A stretch of 64,000 bases of DNA from Saccharomonospora amisosensis (GTDB taxonomy: Bacteria > Actinomycetota > Actinomycetes > Mycobacteriales > Pseudonocardiaceae): assembly GCF_011761185.1 (NCBI RefSeq), contig NZ_JAAOYM010000001.1, forward strand, positions 744,001 to 808,000, given 5' to 3'. This document shows positions 35,459 to 46,312 of this stretch, one piece after another (position 1 is the first letter of the stretch; every line of letters begins with the position of its first letter). Below the pieces are notes generated by a model. That model had not been told where the DNA came from and did not search any database. It saw nothing but the letters and a program-made list of their open reading frames with translations. Made by a program: the position numbers and the translations under genes.

Positions 35459-36109
35459 TTGATCAAGGTCGTTTTCGCCGACGACGAGGAACTCGTTCGT
35501 TCTGGCCTACGCACGATGATATCCGTCGCGCCGGACATAGAGCTGGTCGGTGAGGCCGCCGACGGCAGAACCGCCGTGGAGGCCGCCCGCCGTCTCCATC
35601 CCGATGTCGCCTTGCTGGACATCAAGATGCGCGCTCCGGACGACGGCATCCGCGCCCTGCGCGCCATTCAGACGCTGCCGGAACCCCCAGCGGTGGCGAT
35701 GCTCACCACTTTCGACGTCGATGAGTACGTCAGCCTCGCACTTCGGTTCGGTGCCAACGGTTTCCTGCTCAAGGACATCGAGCCCGCCGCGCTGGTTCGC
35801 GCGATCCGCGACCTGGCGCGTGGTGGGGCGGTGCTGGACCCGAGTGTCGCCGCGCGCATGGTCAACGCGCACCGAGACGAGCAGCGCGCCGCGGCACCCG
35901 CGCGAAGGCTGCTCGCCTCCCTGTCCGATCGTGAGCGCGAGGTCGTCGCCCTGATCGGGAAGGGCCTTTCGAACGCGGAGATCGGCGGGACGCTGCACCT
36001 GTCGGAAGCGACGGTCAAAGGTTATGTCTCCGCGGTGCTGTCCAAGATCGGCGCCGCCAACCGCGTGCAGGCCGCCCTGTTGGCTTATCGGGGCGGACTG
36101 GTCGACTGA
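35459..36109 (+). CDS. NarL/LuxR-type response regulator (orphan)
   Basis: A 216-residue two-domain regulator. The TTG at 35459 is chosen because GGAGG lies 5 bases before it and it begins at [10 protein letters not shown]; a TTG at 35447 would overlap that site. Receiver domain: acidic D-D-E, phospho-acceptor Asp about 54 (ALLDIKM), and the conserved Lys in LLKDIEP. C-terminal Lux[27 protein letters not shown], then [17 protein letters not shown]. No histidine kinase gene is adjacent, so its partner is encoded elsewhere. Confidence 0.9.
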   Translation: MIKVVFADDEELVRSGLRTMISVAPDIELVGEAADGRTAVEAARRLHPDVALLDIKMRAPDDGIRALRAIQTLPEPPAVAMLTTFDVDEYVSLALRFGANGFLLKDIEPAALVRAIRDLARGGAVLDPSVAARMVNAHRDEQRAAAPARRLLASLSDREREVVALIGKGLSNAEIGGTLHLSEATVKGYVSAVLSKIGAANRVQAALLAYRGGLVD

Positions 36110-36161
36110 CACGCGGCCCGACGTTAAGGGCCGTCTCAGCCGGGCGAGTAAGACTGGTGCT

Positions 36162-36854
36162 ATGCGCATTCTTGTCGTCGACGACGACCGTGCGGTCCGC
36201 GAGTCGCTGCGACGCTCGCTCGAGTTCAACGGCTACCAGGTCGATGTCGCGGGCGACGGTGCGCAGGCGCTGGAGAAGGTCGCCGCCGACCGCCCGGACG
36301 CGATGGTGCTCGACGTCATGATGCCCAGGCTCGACGGGCTCGAGGTGGCGCGCAGGCTCCGAGGTATCGGCGACGACCTCCCCATCCTCGTACTCACCGC
36401 GCGGGACACGGTCTCCGACCGGGTCTCCGGCCTCGACGCGGGTGCCGATGACTACCTGCCCAAGCCGTTCGCGCTCGAGGAACTGCTAGCGCGGCTGCGC
36501 GCGCTGCTTCGGCGAGCCGGAGCCGAGGCGCAGGCCGCCGGCAACTCCGAAACACTCAGCTTCGCCGATCTCAGCCTCGACCCCGGCACCAGGGAGGTCT
36601 ACCGCGGCGAGCGGCAGATAAGCCTGACGAGGACCGAGTTCGCCTTGCTCGAACTGTTCATGTCCTACCCGAAGCACGTACTGACGCGCAGCAGAATCCT
36701 GGAGGAGGTGTGGGGCTACGACTTCCCGACCTCGGGTAACGCACTTGAGGTCTACGTCGGCTACCTGCGGCGCAAGACCGAGGCCGGTGGCGAGCCCCGA
36801 TTGATCCACACCGTCAGGGGCGTCGGCTACGTACTTCGGGAGACGCCCCCGTGA
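36162..36854 (+). CDS. mprA: OmpR-family response regulator, MprA-like
   Basis: A 230-residue regulator with an intact receiver (VVDDD; Asp about 51 in [12 protein letters not shown]; Lys about 101 in YLPKPF) and a winged-helix DNA-binding domain ending [29 protein letters not shown]. It overlaps the downstream histidine kinase by four bases. With the HtrA/PepD-like protease and a MoaB-like gene further along, the layout recalls the mycobacterial mprA-mprB-pepD-moaB2 envelope-stress locus. The name rests on this context and on family similarity. Confidence 0.85.
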   Translation: MRILVVDDDRAVRESLRRSLEFNGYQVDVAGDGAQALEKVAADRPDAMVLDVMMPRLDGLEVARRLRGIGDDLPILVLTARDTVSDRVSGLDAGADDYLPKPFALEELLARLRALLRRAGAEAQAAGNSETLSFADLSLDPGTREVYRGERQISLTRTEFALLELFMSYPKHVLTRSRILEEVWGYDFPTSGNALEVYVGYLRRKTEAGGEPRLIHTVRGVGYVLRETPP

Positions 36855-38239
36855 CCCGTCCGGGTGACCCTGCCCAGGCCCGGCCACGCCGGTTCTCCTT
36901 GCGTGCTCGGGTCATGTTGCTCGCCGCCATCTCGGTGGGGGTCACCGTGGCGCTGGTATCGCTGGGCGCGTACCTGACCGTGTACAACAACCTCTACCAG
37001 CAGTTCGACGACAGCCTTACCGAACGCGCCATGGCCGCCGTGGAGAGCCCGACGGTGCAGTCCAGGGTGCAGTCGATCCCCGGCGCGTTCCTGGTGAGCA
37101 GCGACATCCAGATCGGCCTGCTCACCGCGACCTCCGACATGATCCATCCCCGTGCGGGCACCCCGCCGCCATGGGGGCCACCCGAGTTGGCGGTGGCACG
37201 TGGAACCACCGGTTCGTCGTTGCGCACCGACTCGGCTACCGACATGCGGGTGATCGCGCTACCCGCTGGAAACGGCGTTGCCATGGTGCTGGCACAGTCG
37301 CTGGAGCCGACCAAGCGAACGCTCTCGGACCTGGCGCTCGTGCTGCTGCTGTTCGGAGGTGCGGGGATCGTTGTAGCCGCGGTGGCGGGTACGGCGGTCG
37401 CCAGAGCCGGGCTCCGTCCCGTGGAACGCCTGACCTCCGCGACCGAGCGGGTGGCCCGGACGATGGACCTGCGTCCCATCCCGGTGAGCGGGGACGACGA
37501 GTTGGCGCGGCTGACGCACAGCTTCAACACCATGCTCGACGCCGTTTCCGAGTCGCAGGAGCGACAGCGCAGGCTGGTCGCGGACGCGGGCCACGAGTTG
37601 CGGACACCGCTCACCTCGCTGCGCACCAACCTGGAGTTGCTGCTCGCTGCGAGCAAGCCGGGTTCGCCGTCGCTGTCGGAGCGCGATCGCACGGAGATCG
37701 AGGCGGACATCCGGTTCCAGCTCGACGAGTTGACACAGTTGATCGGTGACCTGGTGGAGCTGACTCGCGGTGAGGCTGCCAGAGAGGAAGCCGAGCGTGT
37801 CGACCTCGTCGAGGTGATCGAGCGGGCGCTTGATCGGGCGCGGCCGAGGGCGGGTGAGGTGGAGTTCGAAACCGACCTGCGTCCCTGGGTGCTCACCGGC
37901 GACCCGAACACGCTGGAGCGCGCGGTGCTGAATTTGCTCGACAATGCCGTGAAGTTCTCGCCCGCGGGGTCGGTCGTGCGGGTTGTTTCGCGTCCGCTCG
38001 GTGACGGCACGGCCGTGGTGGAGGTGGCCGACGCGGGACCGGGTATCGCGGAGGAGGATCTGCCCAAGATTTTCGACCGCTTCTACCGGTCGTCAGAAGC
38101 ACGTACCCTCCCGGGTTCCGGGCTCGGTCTGGCGATCGTCAAGCAGGCGGTGGAGCGACACGGCGGTGCGGTGTACGCGGGGCGCGCCCCGGAAGGCGGG
38201 GCGCTGCTGACGATCCGGCTGCCGGGCGTACCTGGGTAG
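36851..38239 (+). CDS. mprB: Sensor histidine kinase, MprB-like
   Basis: A 462-residue membrane kinase: TM1 about 20-44, an extracytoplasmic sensor of about 115 residues, TM2 about 160-185, HAMP about 186-240, H-box [17 protein letters not shown] (phospho-His about 248), N-box [12 protein letters not shown], and G boxes [12 protein letters not shown] and GSGLGLAIV. It starts with GTG overlapping the response regulator gene. Probably senses envelope stress, by analogy with MprB; the signal cannot be read from the sequence. Confidence 0.88.
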   Translation: MTRPGDPAQARPRRFSLRARVMLLAAISVGVTVALVSLGAYLTVYNNLYQQFDDSLTERAMAAVESPTVQSRVQSIPGAFLVSSDIQIGLLTATSDMIHPRAGTPPPWGPPELAVARGTTGSSLRTDSATDMRVIALPAGNGVAMVLAQSLEPTKRTLSDLALVLLLFGGAGIVVAAVAGTAVARAGLRPVERLTSATERVARTMDLRPIPVSGDDELARLTHSFNTMLDAVSESQERQRRLVADAGHELRTPLTSLRTNLELLLAASKPGSPSLSERDRTEIEADIRFQLDELTQLIGDLVELTRGEAAREEAERVDLVEVIERALDRARPRAGEVEFETDLRPWVLTGDPNTLERAVLNLLDNAVKFSPAGSVVRVVSRPLGDGTAVVEVADAGPGIAEEDLPKIFDRFYRSSEARTLPGSGLGLAIVKQAVERHGGAVYAGRAPEGGALLTIRLPGVPG

Positions 38240-38267
38240 GCAACCCGACGGCGGCGGTAGAGCGTCA

Positions 38268-38281
38268 CCCCGATATCGGGG
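38268..38281. repeat. Palindrome between the kinase and DeoR genes
   Basis: CCCCGATATCGGGG is a perfect 14-bp palindrome, extended by AGCG and CGCT with a 3-base bulge on one side, 28 bases after the kinase stop. It could be a tight terminator hairpin or an operator. No T-tract follows. Confidence 0.4.
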
Positions 38282-38420
38282 CGCTGTCCGTGGTGGGTCG
38301 GTTACCGTCCTTCGACCGCGACGTTGCCCGTCCCGCCTTCGGGTGGCTCCTACGCCCCAGGTATGTTCGATCATGTAGAGTTTTGTGTACTTCAGGTGCG
38401 GTTGCGGATGGAGTAAGACG

Positions 38421-39218
38421 GTGCTGGCGCGGCAGCGGCAAGCGATGATTCTCGACGAAGCGCGACGGACCGGTGCGGTCCGGGTCAGCGATCTCGTCGA
38501 TCGCCTCGGCGTGTCCGACATGACCGTCCGCAGGGACCTCGACGTACTCGCGAGCAGGGGACTCGTGGAGAAGGTCTACGGAGGCGCGACCACGGTCACG
38601 ACCATGAGCACGCACGAACCGGGGTTCGAGGCGAAGTCCGTTCGCCAGCGCGCACAGAAGGAGGCCATCGCCGCGGCCGCCGCGGCGTTGATCCGCCCCG
38701 GAACCGCCATAGGCATGTCCGCGGGAACCACCACCTGGACGCTGGCTCGCGCTCTGGGCCCGATACCTGGCCTGACGGTCGTCACCAACTCCATTCGCGT
38801 CGCCGACGTGTTGCGCGGCTCGGGTGAGCCGGACCGCACCGTCGTTCTCACCGGAGGTGTGCGCACGCCATCCGACGCGCTCGTCGGTCCGGTGGCGGTG
38901 CAGAGCCTGCGCAGCCTGCATCTGGACATCGTCTTCCTCGGGGTGCACGGCATGGCTGACGGGCCCGGCTTCACAACGCCCAACCTGACCGAGAGTGAGA
39001 CCGACCGCGCGCTTGTCGAGGCAGGGCGAAAGCTCGTCGTCCTCGCGGACCACACCAAGTGGGGGATGGTCGGTATCTCCACGATCGCCGATCTCACCGA
39101 GGCCGACGTGGTGGTCAGCGACGACGGTCTCGCCGAGGACGCTCGCGGCGTCCTCCGTGAGCACGCGGGTGAACTCGTGATCGCGCAGGTCGACAGTCCG
39201 GCTGGGGCGCACGAGTGA
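38421..39218 (+). CDS. DeoR-family sugar-responsive regulator
   Basis: A 265-residue DeoR/GlpR regulator beginning at GTG 38421 (GGAGTAAGACG before it). HTH: RVSDLVDRLGVSDMTVRRDLDVLASRGLV. Effector domain: AIGMSAGTTTWTLARAL, LTVVTNSIRVADVL, DIVFLGVHGM and VVLADHTKWG are the phosphosugar-binding landmarks of the family. Its stop overlaps galT, so it probably responds to a galactose- or hexose-phosphate and controls this operon. Confidence 0.9.
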   Translation: MLARQRQAMILDEARRTGAVRVSDLVDRLGVSDMTVRRDLDVLASRGLVEKVYGGATTVTTMSTHEPGFEAKSVRQRAQKEAIAAAAAALIRPGTAIGMSAGTTTWTLARALGPIPGLTVVTNSIRVADVLRGSGEPDRTVVLTGGVRTPSDALVGPVAVQSLRSLHLDIVFLGVHGMADGPGFTTPNLTESETDRALVEAGRKLVVLADHTKWGMVGISTIADLTEADVVVSDDGLAEDARGVLREHAGELVIAQVDSPAGAHE

Positions 39219-40243
39219 ACAAGACCGTTCGGCACCTCGCGGACGGCCGGGAGATCATCTACTTCGACGAGGGTCTCGCGCCACCGTCGCGCGACACCCG
39301 GGACACCCGTGCGCTTCCTCCCGTGGCGGGGGGTTCGGAAATCCGCAGGGACCCGCTCACCGGCGAGTGGGTCGCCATCGCCACGCACAGGCAGACGCGC
39401 ACACACAAGCCACCCACCGACCTCTGCCCGCTGTGCCCCACCCGCCCCGGCAAACCGAGCGAGATACCGGAACCGGACTACGACGTGGTCGTTTTCCAGA
39501 ATCGTTTCCCGTCCTTCGCCAACGGGAACGGCCGTACCGAGGTGGTGTGCTTCACCAGCGATCACGACCGTTCCTTCGCCGAACTCAGCCCGCGCCGGGT
39601 GCGCACGGTGGTCGACGTGTGGGCCGATCGCACGGCCGCGCTGTCCCAACTGGACGCTGTGGAGCAGGTGTTCCCCTTCGAGAACCGAGGCGAGGAAATC
39701 GGCGTCACCCTGCACCACCCGCACGGGCAGATCTACGGCTACCCGTTCGTCACGCCGAAAGCCCAGCGGATGCTCGCCACCGCCCGCGACCACTTGGCGA
39801 AACACGGCAGGCACCTCCTCGGCGACGTGCTCACCGCCGAGCGTGCCGATGGCGCCAGGGTGGTCGAGGAGGGTGAGCATTGGACCGCCTTCGTGCCCCC
39901 TGCGGCGCGCTGGCCGGTTCACGTGTTGGTGGTGCCACATCGCAGGGTCGCCGACCTCACCGGCCTGACACCCGAGGAGCGCGCCGACTTCGCCGAGGTG
40001 TATCTGCGCCTGTTGCGCCGGTGCGACGGCCTCTACGACAGGCCGCTTCCGTACGTCGCGGGTTGGCAGCAGGCGCCTGTGCGGCAAGGTCGCGACCTCG
40101 CCTGGCTGCACCTGGAGCTGTTCTCGATACGTAGAGCACCGGACAAACTGAAGTACCTTGCGGGCTCGGAGTCCGGCATGGCCGTCTGGATCAACGACAT
40201 GTCGCCGGAGCTGATCGCAGAGCGGTTGCGGGCGGCCGGGTGA
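39215..40243 (+). CDS. galT: Galactose-1-phosphate uridylyltransferase
   Basis: A 342-residue GalT of the HIT superfamily. The active-site motif H-P-H-G-Q (nucleophile His about 170) is in [15 protein letters not shown]-x-x-C (71, 74) and a later H-x-E-L-F-S-I-R are zinc or structural sites. It swaps UMP between UDP-glucose and galactose-1-phosphate in the Leloir pathway. GTG start overlapping the DeoR stop. No galK or galE is in the window, though galU is at 50200. Confidence 0.92.
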   Translation: MNKTVRHLADGREIIYFDEGLAPPSRDTRDTRALPPVAGGSEIRRDPLTGEWVAIATHRQTRTHKPPTDLCPLCPTRPGKPSEIPEPDYDVVVFQNRFPSFANGNGRTEVVCFTSDHDRSFAELSPRRVRTVVDVWADRTAALSQLDAVEQVFPFENRGEEIGVTLHHPHGQIYGYPFVTPKAQRMLATARDHLAKHGRHLLGDVLTAERADGARVVEEGEHWTAFVPPAARWPVHVLVVPHRRVADLTGLTPEERADFAEVYLRLLRRCDGLYDRPLPYVAGWQQAPVRQGRDLAWLHLELFSIRRAPDKLKYLAGSESGMAVWINDMSPELIAERLRAAG

Positions 40244-40305
40244 TTCTCCTGCCTGGCACAGGCTCGATTCAGCATGCTCTCAGGACCGCGGAGCATCATG
40301 AACTC

Positions 40306-41604
<1,299 letters not shown>

Positions 41605-41608
41605 GACG

Positions 41609-41630
41609 CTCGGCCGCCGGTGCGGCCGAG
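41609..41630 (+). terminator. Hairpin terminator after the protease gene
   Basis: CTCGGCCGC and GCGGCCGAG pair perfectly over a CGGT loop, 5 bases after the stop codon. It can also stop transcription of the convergent minus-strand operon ending at 41710. Confidence 0.7.
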
Positions 41631-41709
41631 ACCAGCGCGGCGGCCCCGGGCGGGTGAGTTCAGCCAACTACCGCTGCCCGCGGGCCGCCGGCCAATCACT
41701 CCACCTCGC

Positions 41710-42390
41710 TCAGCGCGATGCGGCCCCGGTCCGAATCGCCCGTACCGCAGCCGCGAACCGCGAGTCGGGGATCAACTCGGCGACGCGAACCGCGTCGGCC
41801 ATCGTGTCCACATCGCACAGCGGGTCGGTCCGCGTCACCGGTAACCCAGTTGCGGCGAGCGCACGGCGGGTGAGCGCCGCGGTGTCGGGCTGCGACATCG
41901 GCACACCGGCGAGTACGCAGGCGCGTGTCGGCTCCCGCAGCGCCAGCACCCACCAGCCACCGTCGAAAGCCGGGCCGAGCACGGCCTCGTGGGTACGGAG
42001 GTCATCGGCGACCGAGCGCAGGAGTGCGGGGGTCAGCTGTGGCGTGTCCATCCCGACCTGCACGACGGGCAGACCCGGCCACAATCGAGCGACGTCCGCG
42101 TGAGCGTTCGCCAGCCGAGCCCCGAGGTCGGGTCCTCGCTGGGCCAACACGGTGCAGCGACGCAGCAGGCCCGACAACTCGCCGCGCCGCGCGGCGGACG
42201 CGAGCTGCCCCGCAAGCGCGACCACCGGCACCGCTGCCGGAGCCTTCAGCGCGGCGTCGAGCGTGTCGAGCAGCGCGGCCGCGGCCAGGTCGGCGGCTTG
42301 CCACGGCGTCGCGGGTGGGCACAACCGCGTCTTCGCCTGGCCGGGCACGGGCGCCTTCGCCACGACCAGTGCGCACCAGGCGTCATTCAC
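41710..42390 (-). CDS. DUF2064 / TIGR04282-type glycosyltransferase-fold protein
   Basis: A 226-residue protein starting at GTG 42390, overlapping the stop of the GT2 gene. L-V-V-A-K-A-P-V-P-G-Q-A-K-T-R-L at the N-terminus is the nucleotide-sugar-binding P-x-x-G-x-x-K-T-R-L motif; Q-V-G-M-D-T-P-Q-L-T and GPAFDGGWWVLALR follow in the usual order. Related proteins are nucleotidyltransferase-like (CofC-like fold) and often occur with a GT2 gene, as here. The product is unknown. Confidence 0.82.
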   Translation of the reverse strand: MNDAWCALVVAKAPVPGQAKTRLCPPATPWQAADLAAAALLDTLDAALKAPAAVPVVALAGQLASAARRGELSGLLRRCTVLAQRGPDLGARLANAHADVARLWPGLPVVQVGMDTPQLTPALLRSVADDLRTHEAVLGPAFDGGWWVLALREPTRACVLAGVPMSQPDTAALTRRALAATGLPVTRTDPLCDVDTMADAVRVAELIPDSRFAAAVRAIRTGAASR

Positions 42391-43073
42391 GCGCGCCAGA
42401 CCCCCGCCATGTCTCGCGCGGCACGCAGAGTTCCGCGCAGCGAACCCGACACCTTCGACACCGTGCCATCCGCCCTCGGGCCGTACGGAACCTCGACCTC
42501 GTGCACCCGCCAGCCCGAGCGAGCCGCCCTGACCAGCAGTTCCAGCGGATAGCCGAATCCTCGATCGGCCACACCCAGTTCGAGCAGCGCCGAACGCTTC
42601 GCCGCCCGGATCGGCGCGATGTCGTGCACGGGCAGTCCGCGCACCCGCAGGAGCAGCGCCAGTGCCGCGTTGCCCGCGCGTGCGTGCCATGGCCACACCC
42701 CCGGTTCCGCTGCCACCCGGCGGCCCACCGCGAGCTCCACCCTGCCTTCCCGTACTGGCCGCACCAGTCGGGGGAGTTGCCCGGCGTCGAGGGAGCCGTC
42801 GGCGTCGAGAAAGCACACGATTCGCGACGAGGCCGCTTCCAGACCGGTGTGGACGGCCGCGCCGTACCCGCGCCGTGGCTCGAAGACGACCTTGGCCCCC
42901 AGTTCCTCGGCCACACTCGCGGAGTCGTCGGTGGAACCGTTGTCCACCACGATCGCGCGGAAGCCGGGTGGGAAGGCGCCGAGCACGGCGGGCAGTGCGG
43001 GCGCCTCGTCGAGGCACGGCAGGACCACGTCGACCGGTTCTTCTCGGTTCACGAAATCGGACGATAGATCCAA
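42387..43073 (-). CDS. Family 2 glycosyltransferase (dolichol-phosphate-mannose-synthase-like)
   Basis: A 228-residue GT-A enzyme. V-D-V-V-L-P-C-L-D-E-A-P-A-L at the start, VVDNGSTDDSASVAEELGA (nucleotide site), FLDADGSLDAGQL (the D-x-D-type metal site) and the acceptor region G-F-G-Y-P-L-E-L-L-V-R-A are clear. It has no membrane anchor. It probably moves a sugar to a lipid carrier or other acceptor. A GTG seven codons in is an alternative start. Confidence 0.88.
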   Translation of the reverse strand: MDLSSDFVNREEPVDVVLPCLDEAPALPAVLGAFPPGFRAIVVDNGSTDDSASVAEELGAKVVFEPRRGYGAAVHTGLEAASSRIVCFLDADGSLDAGQLPRLVRPVREGRVELAVGRRVAAEPGVWPWHARAGNAALALLLRVRGLPVHDIAPIRAAKRSALLELGVADRGFGYPLELLVRAARSGWRVHEVEVPYGPRADGTVSKVSGSLRGTLRAARDMAGVWRA

Positions 43074-43189
43074 GCAGGACAGTGCGAAACTCGCGCGGGA
43101 TTACGAAACTCTGACGGGCGTCGTCTGAGTATTACCGAGTTCTGACGTGTCTCCGCAGCCCGCTGACGGTCCGGTTCCCGCCCGTTATC

Positions 43190-44515
43190 GTGCGAGGGGT
43201 GGTCGCTTCCTCCACCACGGATAGGCCCGGCGCGACAGCGAATCGAGTGCGTGGTGACCTCGTCGCCGTTGGTCTCGCCGCGTTACTCGTCGCGGTCGCG
43301 GTCGCGGTCAGAGGGTCACCGCCGCTGTACGGTAGTTGGCTGCCGCACGGCAGCCCGGCATCGGTGTTCGCGGTGCTGCTCGCGGTGGCGGCCGTGGTGT
43401 GGGGCCCGGCACTCGCGACGTCGCTGCCATGGCGTGGGTTGCTCGCCACCGGGTACGTCGCCTCGCTGGCGTGGCTGCTGTCGTTGGCGCTGGTAGACGG
43501 CTGGCAACGTGGTTTCGCGGCGCGGCTGGCGACACCGCACGAGTACCTGCACGAGGTAACCGGCATCACCGACATCCCCGCGATGCTCGACACGTTCGCC
43601 GACCGGATCGTCGCGGGCACGCCGGGCTTCTGGACCACGCACGTGGCAGGCCACCCTCCAGGTGCCGTGCTGGTGTTCGTCTGGCTGGATCGGCTGGGGC
43701 TTACCGGTGGTGTGTGGGCCGCGTTCGCGTGTGTGACCACGGCGGCATTGGTGTCGGTGGCAGCGCCTGTCACCCTGGCCGCGCTCGGCCGTGCTGAGGC
43801 GGCGCGTGCCTGCTGGCCGTTCGTCGTGCTGTTCCCGGGCGCGGTGTGGCTGGCGGTGTCCGCGGACGCGGTGTTCGCGGGTGTGACCGCGTGCGGCATC
43901 GCCCTGCTCGCGCAGGCATGCCGAGCCGCCCACCGCGGGTCCCGGTATGCCCCCGCGCAAGCTGTCGGTGCGGGCGCGCTGCTCGGCTTCGGGGTGTTCC
44001 TGTCCTACGGCCTTGTGCTGCTCGGCGTGGTAGCGCTTGCCGTCCTGCTGCTCGGCAGAAGTGCGAGGGCGACGCTGTACGCCGCCGGGGGAGTCGCGGC
44101 GGTGGTGACCGCTTTCGCGGTGGCCGGCTTCTGGTGGTTCGACGGCTACCGGCGGGTCGTCGAGCGATACAACCAGGGAATCGCCTCCGAACGGCCCTAC
44201 TCGTACTGGGTATGGGCCAACCTGGCGTGCTTGGCGCTGGCGGTGGGGCCCGCTGTGGTCGCTGGGCTGCACAGGGCATGGCTGCGCCGCGCCTGGACGC
44301 CTATGGTGGTGCTCACGGCCGCCGCCCTCTGCGCCGTCCTTGTCGCCGACGTGAGCGGCCTTTCCAAGGCAGAAGTGGAGCGGATCTGGCTGCCTTTCGC
44401 GGTGTGGCTGCTGCCTGCCACGGCCCTGCTACCGCCCGGCGTGCACCGCTGGTGGCTGGCCGCCCAAGCGGCGACCGCGCTGGCGGTCAACCATCTGATG
44501 CTGACGGTGTGGTGA
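43190..44515 (+). CDS. Polytopic membrane protein, probable GT-C-type glycosyltransferase
   Basis: A 441-residue protein with about 11 hydrophobic segments. Between the first segments a periplasmic loop contains THVAGHPPGAVLVFVWLD; H-P-P-G with nearby acidic residues is a pattern of actinobacterial GT-C-like membrane proteins. It is divergent from the GT2/DUF2064 pair and directly followed (5 bases) by a two-component system, so it may use a lipid-linked sugar made by the GT2. The GTG start at 43190 is uncertain. Confidence 0.6.
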   Translation: MRGVVASSTTDRPGATANRVRGDLVAVGLAALLVAVAVAVRGSPPLYGSWLPHGSPASVFAVLLAVAAVVWGPALATSLPWRGLLATGYVASLAWLLSLALVDGWQRGFAARLATPHEYLHEVTGITDIPAMLDTFADRIVAGTPGFWTTHVAGHPPGAVLVFVWLDRLGLTGGVWAAFACVTTAALVSVAAPVTLAALGRAEAARACWPFVVLFPGAVWLAVSADAVFAGVTACGIALLAQACRAAHRGSRYAPAQAVGAGALLGFGVFLSYGLVLLGVVALAVLLLGRSARATLYAAGGVAAVVTAFAVAGFWWFDGYRRVVERYNQGIASERPYSYWVWANLACLALAVGPAVVAGLHRAWLRRAWTPMVVLTAAALCAVLVADVSGLSKAEVERIWLPFAVWLLPATALLPPGVHRWWLAAQAATALAVNHLMLTVW

Positions 44516-44520
44516 GGGCG

Positions 44521-45227
44521 ATGAGCGAGGACAGTGGCGAAGGCCTGGTGCTCGTGGTCGATGACGACGAGACGGTCCGGGACGTGGTGCGCCGCTACCT
44601 GGAGGTGGCCGGGTTCGCGGTGGAGGTCGCGGGTGACGGCTACGAGGCGCTGGAGCTTTGCGCCGCAAATCCACCCGACCTGATCGTTCTCGACGTGATG
44701 ATGCCGGGGCTGGGTGGCCTCGAGGTGTGTGGCCGATTGCGGCGGACCAGCGAGGTGCCGGTGGTCATGCTGACCGCGCTCGGCGAGGAGGAAGACCGCA
44801 TCGCGGGCCTGCGAATAGGTGCCGACGACTACGTGACCAAACCATTCAGCCCGCGAGAGCTGACCCTGCGGGTCTCGTCGGTGCTGCGCAGGTCGCGTGG
44901 ACCGGCGCCAGGGGCGAGTGCGCCGGACCTCGTCGACGACGACCTGCGCCTGGTGCGCTCGGCGCGGCAGGCCACGCTCGCGGGTGTGCCGCTCGCGCTG
45001 ACGGTCGGGAGTTCGACCTGCTGGCGTTTTTCCTCACCCATCCCGGCACCGCCTACTCCAGGACCGACTTACTGGACAAGGTGTGGGGCTGGCAGTTCGG
45101 CGACCAGTCCACGGTTACCGTCCACGTCCGGCGGCTGCGGGAGAAGATCGAAACCGATCCCGCCAACCCCAGCCGCGTGGTCACGGTTTGGGGCGTCGGC
45201 TACCGCTACGACCCGCGACGATCATGA
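44521..45227 (+). pseudogene. OmpR-family response regulator, frameshifted between domains
   Basis: The receiver domain is intact (VVDDDE; phospho-Asp about 58 in IVLDVMMPGL; Lys in YVTKPF), and the linker reads normally to V-P-L-A-L-T. At 45001-45006 one base is missing: the DNA-binding domain ([19 protein letters not shown], then [17 protein letters not shown] and [10 protein letters not shown]) continues in another frame to the stop at 45227. As read, the first frame yields a receiver with a nonsense tail. It may be a real inactivation or a sequencing error. The downstream kinase overlaps the 45227 stop, which shows that the second frame is the true end. Confidence 0.82.
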
Positions 45228-46273
45228 TCGAGCCCGGCGAGTCGCTCGCCGACCTGCTCGAGCACGCCTGGCATATCCTGCCTGTCGCGCTCGCGTTCGC
45301 GATGCCCGTCGTCGCCGTCGGTGCTCTGCTGCTGTACCTGCTGCGCAGGGGTTCCTTGGCCAGCACCCTCACGGTGCTCGTACTGATCCCCATCGTCGCG
45401 ACGCTGACCGGGGTGCTCGGCGTCAGCGGGTTCATGTTCAGCACGGCGTTGACCACGATGTTGCTGGTCTGCCTGCTTGTGGCGGTGGTGACCGTACCGG
45501 CGGCCATCATGCTCGGCAGGGTCATCGCCAGGCGCAGCGTGTGGGAGCGGGAAGCCAGGGATAGGGAGCGAGCCGCGGAAGCCTCGCGCCGCGAGTTGGT
45601 CGCGTGGATCAGCCACGACCTGCGCAGCCCGCTGTCGGGTATCAGGGCGATGGCCGAGGCGCTCGCCGATGGTGTCGTCGGTGAGCCCGACGAGGTCGCC
45701 AAGTACGCCCAGCGCATCAACGTCGAGGCCACCCGCCTGACAGTGATGGTCGACGACCTTTTCGAACTGTCCCGGATCACGGCGGGGGCACTTCGGCTGG
45801 AACTGACCGCCGTGCCGCTCGGTGACGTGGTCAGCGACGCACTGTCCGCGCAGGCACCTGTCGCCCGGCGTAACCGGGTGAAAGTGCGGGCGAGCGCACA
45901 GGCCTGGCCGGTGGTGGCCGGTAGCGATCCGGAGCTCGCCCGTATCGTGCGCAACCTCGTCGCCAACGCCATTCGCCACACCCCGCCCGACGGCACGGTG
46001 GCCGTCGGCATCGGTATCGACGGCCAGGAGGCACTGCTCGCCGTCGACGATGCGTGCGGCGGCATCCCGGAGGACGAGCTCGGCCGGGTGTTCGACGTCG
46101 CATTCCGGGGCACGCAGGCGCGCACACCCGAGACCGGGAGGACCACGGGTGGTGGCGGGCTGGGACTGGCGATCGTGAAAGGTCTCGTGGAGGCCCACAA
46201 GGGTCGGGTCGAGGTGCACAACCACGGGCAAGGCTGCCGATTCGAGGTACGGCTGCCGCTGGCGGCGCGGTGA
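45224..46273 (+). CDS. Sensor histidine kinase, no large sensor domain
   Basis: A 349-residue kinase. Two or three membrane segments in the first 100 residues with almost no extracytoplasmic loop suggest intramembrane or envelope sensing. H-box [17 protein letters not shown] (phospho-His about 131), N-box [14 protein letters not shown]-box [12 protein letters not shown] and [10 protein letters not shown] follow. It partners the frameshifted regulator at 44521, whose stop it overlaps. The kinase itself is intact. Confidence 0.88.
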   Translation: MIEPGESLADLLEHAWHILPVALAFAMPVVAVGALLLYLLRRGSLASTLTVLVLIPIVATLTGVLGVSGFMFSTALTTMLLVCLLVAVVTVPAAIMLGRVIARRSVWEREARDRERAAEASRRELVAWISHDLRSPLSGIRAMAEALADGVVGEPDEVAKYAQRINVEATRLTVMVDDLFELSRITAGALRLELTAVPLGDVVSDALSAQAPVARRNRVKVRASAQAWPVVAGSDPELARIVRNLVANAIRHTPPDGTVAVGIGIDGQEALLAVDDACGGIPEDELGRVFDVAFRGTQARTPETGRTTGGGGLGLAIVKGLVEAHKGRVEVHNHGQGCRFEVRLPLAAR

Positions 46274-46312
46274 ACAAGGGCGGCCGGCACCCGTCGTGTG
46301 CGCACTGTGCCG

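Noticed and set aside
41925-43067. Plus-strand frame opposite the DUF2064 and GT2 genes
   Set aside because: Both minus-strand genes show clear motifs and overlap their stops and starts; the plus frame is low-complexity.
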